DNA of 64,000 bases from Cryobacterium breve (GTDB taxonomy: Bacteria; Actinomycetota; Actinomycetes; Actinomycetales; Microbacteriaceae): positions 2,914,001 through 2,978,000 of the forward strand of contig NZ_CP075584.1 of assembly GCF_027594785.1 (NCBI RefSeq), read 5' to 3'. The notes below the pieces were generated by a model that saw nothing but the letters and a program-made list of their open reading frames with translations, was not told where the DNA came from and made no database searches. Below are positions 59,926 to 64,000 of this stretch, in pieces. The first letter of the stretch is position 1. The number at the start of each line of letters is the position of its first letter. The translations under genes were made by a program, and so were the position numbers.

Positions 59926-60960
59926 CCGCGACGACCTCGCGCTCATCGCCCTCGCCGAATTCGACCTCACCGAGGCGGAGCGTGGGCACCTTGCGGAGTG
60001 CCCGCAGTGTGCGCTCGAACTCATCTCGCTCCAGCACACCGCCGCGGTCGGCCGGTCCGCCCGGCACGTCAGCCTCACCGAACCGTCCGCCGCCGTGTGG
60101 GCGGGCATTCACGCGACCCTCGGCCTCAGCGCCGCCGTCGGAGCGGCGCCGCTGCTCCGCGACTTCGTGCGCCCGGCGGATGCTGCCGGTGCCGGCGACG
60201 ACGTGGGCGACCTCCTCGAGGGCGAGCGGGAGACATCCGCCGGTGTCGTCAGCGGGGCCGTTTCCGGGACCGATGCGGGGATCGACTCCGGTGTCGACGC
60301 CGGGATCGACACCCGGATCGACGCCGGGGAGCCGCCGACCGTGGAGCCGCCGGTCGTACGGCCGTCCGTCGCGCATCCGCCCGTTCTGCCGCAGTCCACC
60401 GCCACACCTGGCGGAGACCCGGCTGTCGCTGACCCGCCGTCCACGCGACCGCCCGCGTCCGACTCGCCCGCTGCGATGCGTCCGCGCCGACGGAGGACGG
60501 CCAGGCGCCGGACCGGGCTGCGGGTCCTCCTCGCCGGGGCTGCGGCCATGGTGCTGGTCCTCGGCGGTTTCGTCGCCGCGCGCTGGATCGACGCGATGCA
60601 GCAGCCCGCGACAGCGCCCGTCACTTTCGAGGCCCGCCTCACGCCGTTCCCCGGCTGGCAGGCGAGCGGCAGCGCCGAGGTCGAGGCCACTCCCGGCGGG
60701 CACCGCGAGGTCGTCGTCGACCTCACCGGCCTCTCCGTCGCCACAGCGGCGGCTCCCTCCGCGAGGTCTGGCTGATCAAGGCGGATGCCTCCGGCCTGAT
60801 CAGTATCGGCCTCCTCGACGGCAACACCGGCCATTTCGACATTCCCGACGACGTCGACCTCGCCCAGTACCCGCTCGTCGACGTGTCTGCGGAGCCCGAC
60901 AACGGAAACCCGGCCCACTCAGGAAATTCGATCGTGCGCGGCGAACTGCACGCTACGTGA
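59912..60960 (+). CDS. rskA: Anti-sigma-K factor RskA-like membrane protein (one frameshift)
   Basis: ATG 59912 is chosen because GGAGG lies 6 bases upstream (59901-59905). An N-terminal anti-sigma domain ([20 protein letters not shown], then LAECPQC) is followed by a long Asp/Pro/Ala-rich linker with GID/GVD repeats (60270-60335), one membrane helix ([20 protein letters not shown]) and the extracytoplasmic RskA domain. A base is missing near 60746. With it, [20 protein letters not shown] and the end at TGA 60958-60960 follow. Repaired length is about 349 residues, long for the family because of the linker. Confidence 0.83.
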
Positions 60961-61024
60961 GTGCGACCGCCCGCGGATAGGCTGGACGAGGCAGAACAGC
61001 AGACACACGCGACAGGGAGACACA

Positions 61025-62500
61025 ATGACGAACGTCACCGAAGCCGAACTTCTCCGGATGGTTCCGAAGGAACTCTTCATCAACGGGGAGTGGGTGCCCG
61101 CAGGTGACGGGGCCACCCTCGACGTCGTCGACCCGGCCACCGGGCTCGTCATCGCCTCGATCGCCGACGCCGGGGTCGCCGACGGTGCTGCGGCCCTCGA
61201 TGCGGCCGTCGAGGCCCAGGACAGCTGGGCGGCGACCCCGCCCCGGGTCCGCGGCGAGATCCTGCGGCGGGCCTTCGACCTGATGCAGGAGCGCAAACAG
61301 GAATTCGCGTTGCTGATGACGATCGAGATGGGCAAACCGCTCGCCGAGGCCTACGGAGAGGTCGCGTATGGCGGCGAATTCCTGCGCTGGTTCAGCGAGG
61401 AGGCGGTGCGCATCAGCGGCCGGTACGGCACGAACCCCGAGGGCACCGGGCGGATGCTGGTGTCCCAGCACCCCGTCGGCCCCTGCTTCCTGATCACGCC
61501 CTGGAACTTCCCGCTCGCCATGGCCACCCGCAAGATCGCCCCCGCGCTCGCCGCCGGCTGCACCGTCGTCGTGAAGCCGGCGTCCCTGACCCCGCTCACG
61601 ACCCTGTATTTCGCCAAGCTCCTCGCGGAGGTGGGGCTCCCCGCCGGCGTGCTCAACGTCATCACCACCTCGCGCTCCGGCGCGGTGTCCGACCCGATCA
61701 TCGCCGACCCGCGGCTGCGCAAGCTCAGCTTCACCGGCTCGACGGCCGTCGGCCGCCGCATGATCGGCCAGGCCGGCCAGGGCGTGCTGCGCACCTCGAT
61801 GGAACTCGGCGGCAACGCGCCGTTCATCGTCTTCGCAGACGCCGACCTCGACAAGGCCGTCGACGGCGCGATCGCGGCGAAGTTCCGCAACGTCGGGCAG
61901 GCCTGCACGGCCGCCAACCGGTTCATCGTGCAGGCATCCGTCGCCGAGGAGTTCGCCCGCCGGGTCACCGCGCGGGTCCAGGACTTCGTCGTGGGTCGCG
62001 GCACCGCCGAGGGCGTGAACATCGGACCGCTGATCAACGCCGGGGCCGTGGAGAAGGCATCCACCCTCGTGCAGGACGCCCTCGAGCGCGGCGCGACGCT
62101 TCTCACCGGCGGCGATTCCATCGAAGGCGCCGGCACCTTCTTCGAGCCGACCGTGCTGGCCGGGGTCGCGCCGGGCAGCGATATCCTGCGCGAGGAGATC
62201 TTCGGGCCGGTGCTCGCGATCGCGACCTTCGACGAGGAGGATGACGCCGTACGCCTCGCCAACGACACCGAGTTCGGGCTGGTCAGCTACGTCTTCACCC
62301 GGGACCTCGCCCGCGGGCAACGCATGGTCGAACGCCTCCAGACCGGCATGATGGGGCTCAACATCGGCGTCATCTCGAACGCGGCCGCGCCGTTCGGTGG
62401 GGTCAAGCAGTCCGGCCTCGGCCGCGAGGGTGGTCCGGAAGGCATCCAGGAGTACCTCTCGACCAAGTACACGATGACCCCGGACCCCTTCGCCGACTAG
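61025..62500 (+). CDS. gabD: NAD(P)-dependent succinate-semialdehyde dehydrogenase-type aldehyde dehydrogenase
   Basis: A 491-residue aldehyde dehydrogenase: LFINGEWVPAGDGATLDVVD at the N-terminus, cofactor motif ITPWNFPLAMATRKIAPALA, LSFTGSTAVGRRM, catalytic Glu in SMELGGNAPF and Cys in NVGQACTAANRF, ending GVKQSGLGREGGPEGIQEYL. The GabD subgroup features (NVGQACTAANR, MGLNIG(V)IS near the end) support succinate semialdehyde as substrate. A CAGGGAG site precedes the ATG, and a TAGGCT box lies about 45 bases upstream. Confidence 0.85.
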   Translation: MTNVTEAELLRMVPKELFINGEWVPAGDGATLDVVDPATGLVIASIADAGVADGAAALDAAVEAQDSWAATPPRVRGEILRRAFDLMQERKQEFALLMTIEMGKPLAEAYGEVAYGGEFLRWFSEEAVRISGRYGTNPEGTGRMLVSQHPVGPCFLITPWNFPLAMATRKIAPALAAGCTVVVKPASLTPLTTLYFAKLLAEVGLPAGVLNVITTSRSGAVSDPIIADPRLRKLSFTGSTAVGRRMIGQAGQGVLRTSMELGGNAPFIVFADADLDKAVDGAIAAKFRNVGQACTAANRFIVQASVAEEFARRVTARVQDFVVGRGTAEGVNIGPLINAGAVEKASTLVQDALERGATLLTGGDSIEGAGTFFEPTVLAGVAPGSDILREEIFGPVLAIATFDEEDDAVRLANDTEFGLVSYVFTRDLARGQRMVERLQTGMMGLNIGVISNAAAPFGGVKQSGLGREGGPEGIQEYLSTKYTMTPDPFAD

Positions 62501-62513
62501 CCCCCCTCGGTTT

Positions 62514-62608
62514 GGCATAACTCCTGCAGATTCTGTCCGGCCGTCGTGGCACCCGCGTCTTTCCGCGGTAGCCGGGTGGCCCGCACTGGAATGTGCAGGA
62601 GTTATGCC
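62514..62608. repeat. Inverted repeat between gabD and the SpoU gene
   Basis: Arms GGCATAACTCCTGCA (62514-62528) and TGCAGGAGTTATGCC (62594-62608) are exact complements with a 65-base spacer that itself can fold (CCGCG/CGCGG region). It is a member of the intergenic inverted-repeat group. Confidence 0.8.
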
Positions 62609-62634
62609 CACTACCCGGCTCGTAGACTGAACGG

Positions 62635-63432
62635 ATGCCCGTCATCGAGATCACGGACCTCGACGACCCGAGGCTCGTCGACTACGCCCACGTCACCGAC
62701 GTCGCCCTCAAGAAGGCGCGCGGCAGCGAGCACGGCGTGTATATCGCCGAGTCGGCGCTCGTGCTCGAGCGAGCGCTCCGGGCCGGCCACCGGCCCCGCT
62801 CCGTGCTCGCGCTCGGCAACACGGCCGACGAGGCCAGGGCGCTCGTCGGCGACGACGTTCCGGTGTTCGTCGGGCCCGGCGACCTCCTCGCGGAACTGAC
62901 GGGCTACATCCTGCACCGCGGCGTGATCGCGGCGATGAACCGGCCCGCCCTGCCCGACGCCGACACCCTGCTCGCGGGCGCCCGCCGCATCGTCATTCTC
63001 GAGAACGTGTCGGACCCCACCAACGTCGGCGCGATCTTCCGCTCCGCCGGCGCGATCGGGGCGGATGCGATCCTCGTCACCCCGCGCTGCTCCGACCCGT
63101 TCTACCGCCGGGCCATCCGGGTCTCGATGGGCACGGTGCTGCAGGTGCCGTGGACCCGCGTCGGGGACTGGGCGGATACCCGCGCCCTGCTGTCGCGGCA
63201 CGGCTTCCACGTCGCCGCGCTCGCCCTCCGGGCGGATGCCGTCAGCCTGCGCGACTTCGACGGCCGCGATCACGAGAAGCTCGCCCTGCTGCTCGGTGCA
63301 GAGGGCGAGGGCCTCACCGAGGACGCCCTCGCCGCCTCGGACAGCGTCGTGCAGATCCCGATGAAGCACGGCATCGACTCCCTCAACGTCGCCGCGGCCA
63401 GTGCCGTCGCGATGTGGGCGCTCTCCGCCTGA
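62635..63432 (+). CDS. SpoU/TrmH family RNA 2'-O-methyltransferase
   Basis: A 265-residue protein with the three SPOUT motifs: NVSDPTNVGAIFRSAGAIGA (motif 1), LALLLGAEGEGLTED (motif 2) and IPMKHGIDSLNVAAASAVAM (motif 3). An N-terminal substrate-binding domain begins LVDYAHVTDVALKKARG. It methylates ribose in tRNA or rRNA with S-adenosylmethionine; the exact site is not predictable. TAGACT ends 6 bases before the ATG, so a leaderless mRNA is likely. Confidence 0.9.
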   Translation: MPVIEITDLDDPRLVDYAHVTDVALKKARGSEHGVYIAESALVLERALRAGHRPRSVLALGNTADEARALVGDDVPVFVGPGDLLAELTGYILHRGVIAAMNRPALPDADTLLAGARRIVILENVSDPTNVGAIFRSAGAIGADAILVTPRCSDPFYRRAIRVSMGTVLQVPWTRVGDWADTRALLSRHGFHVAALALRADAVSLRDFDGRDHEKLALLLGAEGEGLTEDALAASDSVVQIPMKHGIDSLNVAAASAVAMWALSA

Positions 63433-63466
63433 CCCGCGCCGCGCATCCGCCCCTGGCCCGGCCATC

Positions 63467-63565
63467 GGGGGCTAACTCAGGAAGAATGCCGTCGGTGATC
63501 CCGGCGACCCGCGGACCAGTGCTGTCACCGTCGGGCGTGAGAGCGAACTTCCTGAGTTAGCCCCC
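63467..63565. repeat. Inverted repeat before the thiolase gene
   Basis: Arms GGGGGCTAACTCAGGAAG (63467-63484) and the exact complement (63548-63565) with a 63-base spacer. The core GGCTAACTCAGGA is shared with the tandem units at 16046-16317, about 47 kb away, although the spacers differ. Confidence 0.85.
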
Positions 63566-63627
63566 AAGGTAGCCACCGACGCCCGCGGTCCCCGGCGGCG
63601 CGGCACCGACAGGCCTAGGCTGTCGGC

Positions 63628-64000
63628 ATGAGCAACGAGGCCGTGATCATCGATGTCGTGCGCACCCCGTCCGGGCGGGGCAAGCCGAATGGCGCGCTGT
63701 CGGGGGTGCACCCGGCGGACCTGCTCGCCGGGGTGCTCGCCGAGCTGGTCCGCCGGAACGACCTCGACCCCGCGCTCGTCGACGACGTGATCGGCGGCTG
63801 CGTCACGCAGGCGGGCGAGCAGGGCTACAACGTGACCCGAACCGCACTGCTCAGCGCGGGATTCCCGGAGTCGGTGCCGGGCACGACGATCGACCGGCAG
63901 TGCGGGTCCAGCCAGCAGGCGGCGACCTTCGCCGCCCAGGGCGTCATCGCCGGCAGCTACGACATCGTGATCGCGTGCGGCGTCGAGTCGATGAGCCGGG
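63628..64000 (+). CDS. Thiolase / acetyl-CoA acyltransferase (3' end cut by window)
   Basis: ATG 63628 is 6 bases after a TAGGCT box (63616-63621), a leaderless arrangement. The visible 124 residues begin MSNEAVIIDVVRTPSGRGKP and contain the thiolase nucleophile Cys in TIDRQCGSSQQAATFAAQG, followed by the DIVIACGVESMSR motif. It is a FadA/steroid-type thiolase that cleaves or forms beta-ketoacyl-CoA. The rest lies beyond the window. Confidence 0.9.
   Translation, partial: MSNEAVIIDVVRTPSGRGKPNGALSGVHPADLLAGVLAELVRRNDLDPALVDDVIGGCVTQAGEQGYNVTRTALLSAGFPESVPGTTIDRQCGSSQQAATFAAQGVIAGSYDIVIACGVESMSR

Overview
The window looks like part of a high-GC actinobacterial chromosome, most likely from the family Microbacteriaceae (a Cryobacterium/Leifsonia-like organism). 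This is inferred from very high G+C, frequent GTG starts, ATGA/GTGA stop-start overlaps, TAnnnT boxes 6-7 bases before leaderless starts, a pilus tad locus next to topA-tmk-holB, and actinobacterial families (DUF4244, DUF4397, class F sortase, SigK/RskA). No phage, plasmid, insertion sequence or CRISPR array is visible.

Layout. 1-4.4 kb: end of a tad pilus locus (TadC end, DUF4244, TadE, TadE-like) split by a minus-strand DUF2142 membrane protein and a 34-residue basic protein. 4.5-9.5 kb: topA, tmk and holB. 9.6-17 kb: lipoprotein peptidase, TetR, tRNA-Thr, MerR-controlled dehydrogenase, small barrel-like proteins, alpha/beta hydrolase and a 2H phosphoesterase. 17-20.6 kb: acetoin locus alsR / alsS-alsD. 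20.8-25.1 kb: heme operon of a porphyrinogen oxidase, a radical SAM/SPASM enzyme and a ferrochelatase. 25.4-43.6 kb: nucleoside-hydrolase-like gene, then a plant-glycan locus: TetR, two tandem binding proteins, an Opp/Dpp-type importer, GH42, GH3, GH43 and opposing GH78. 43.8-45.9 kb: YtrA-type GntR/ABC operon. 46-49.7 kb: C-S lyase, sulfhydrylase and Gfo/Idh oxidoreductase. 49.8-54.5 kb: two tandem membrane GGDEF-EAL proteins. 54.5-56.6 kb: DacB and PncA. 56.7-61 kb: surface module of two DUF4397 proteins, class F sortase and SigK/RskA-type regulators. 61-64 kb: aldehyde dehydrogenase, SpoU methyltransferase and the start of a thiolase.

Two features cut across the window. First, about 30 single-site indels break otherwise well-conserved genes. 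Roughly half fall on one motif, where GAGCTG/GAGCTC (or CAGCTC) reads GAGCCTG/GAGCCTC (or CAGGCTC). This looks like a systematic sequencing or consensus artefact, possibly tied to a base modification, so most broken genes here are probably intact in the organism. Their coordinates below span the reconstructed gene. Second, many intergenic gaps hold long, nearly perfect inverted repeats (12-27 bp arms). The arm sequence differs from locus to locus while the architecture is kept, and two loci carry tandem copies.
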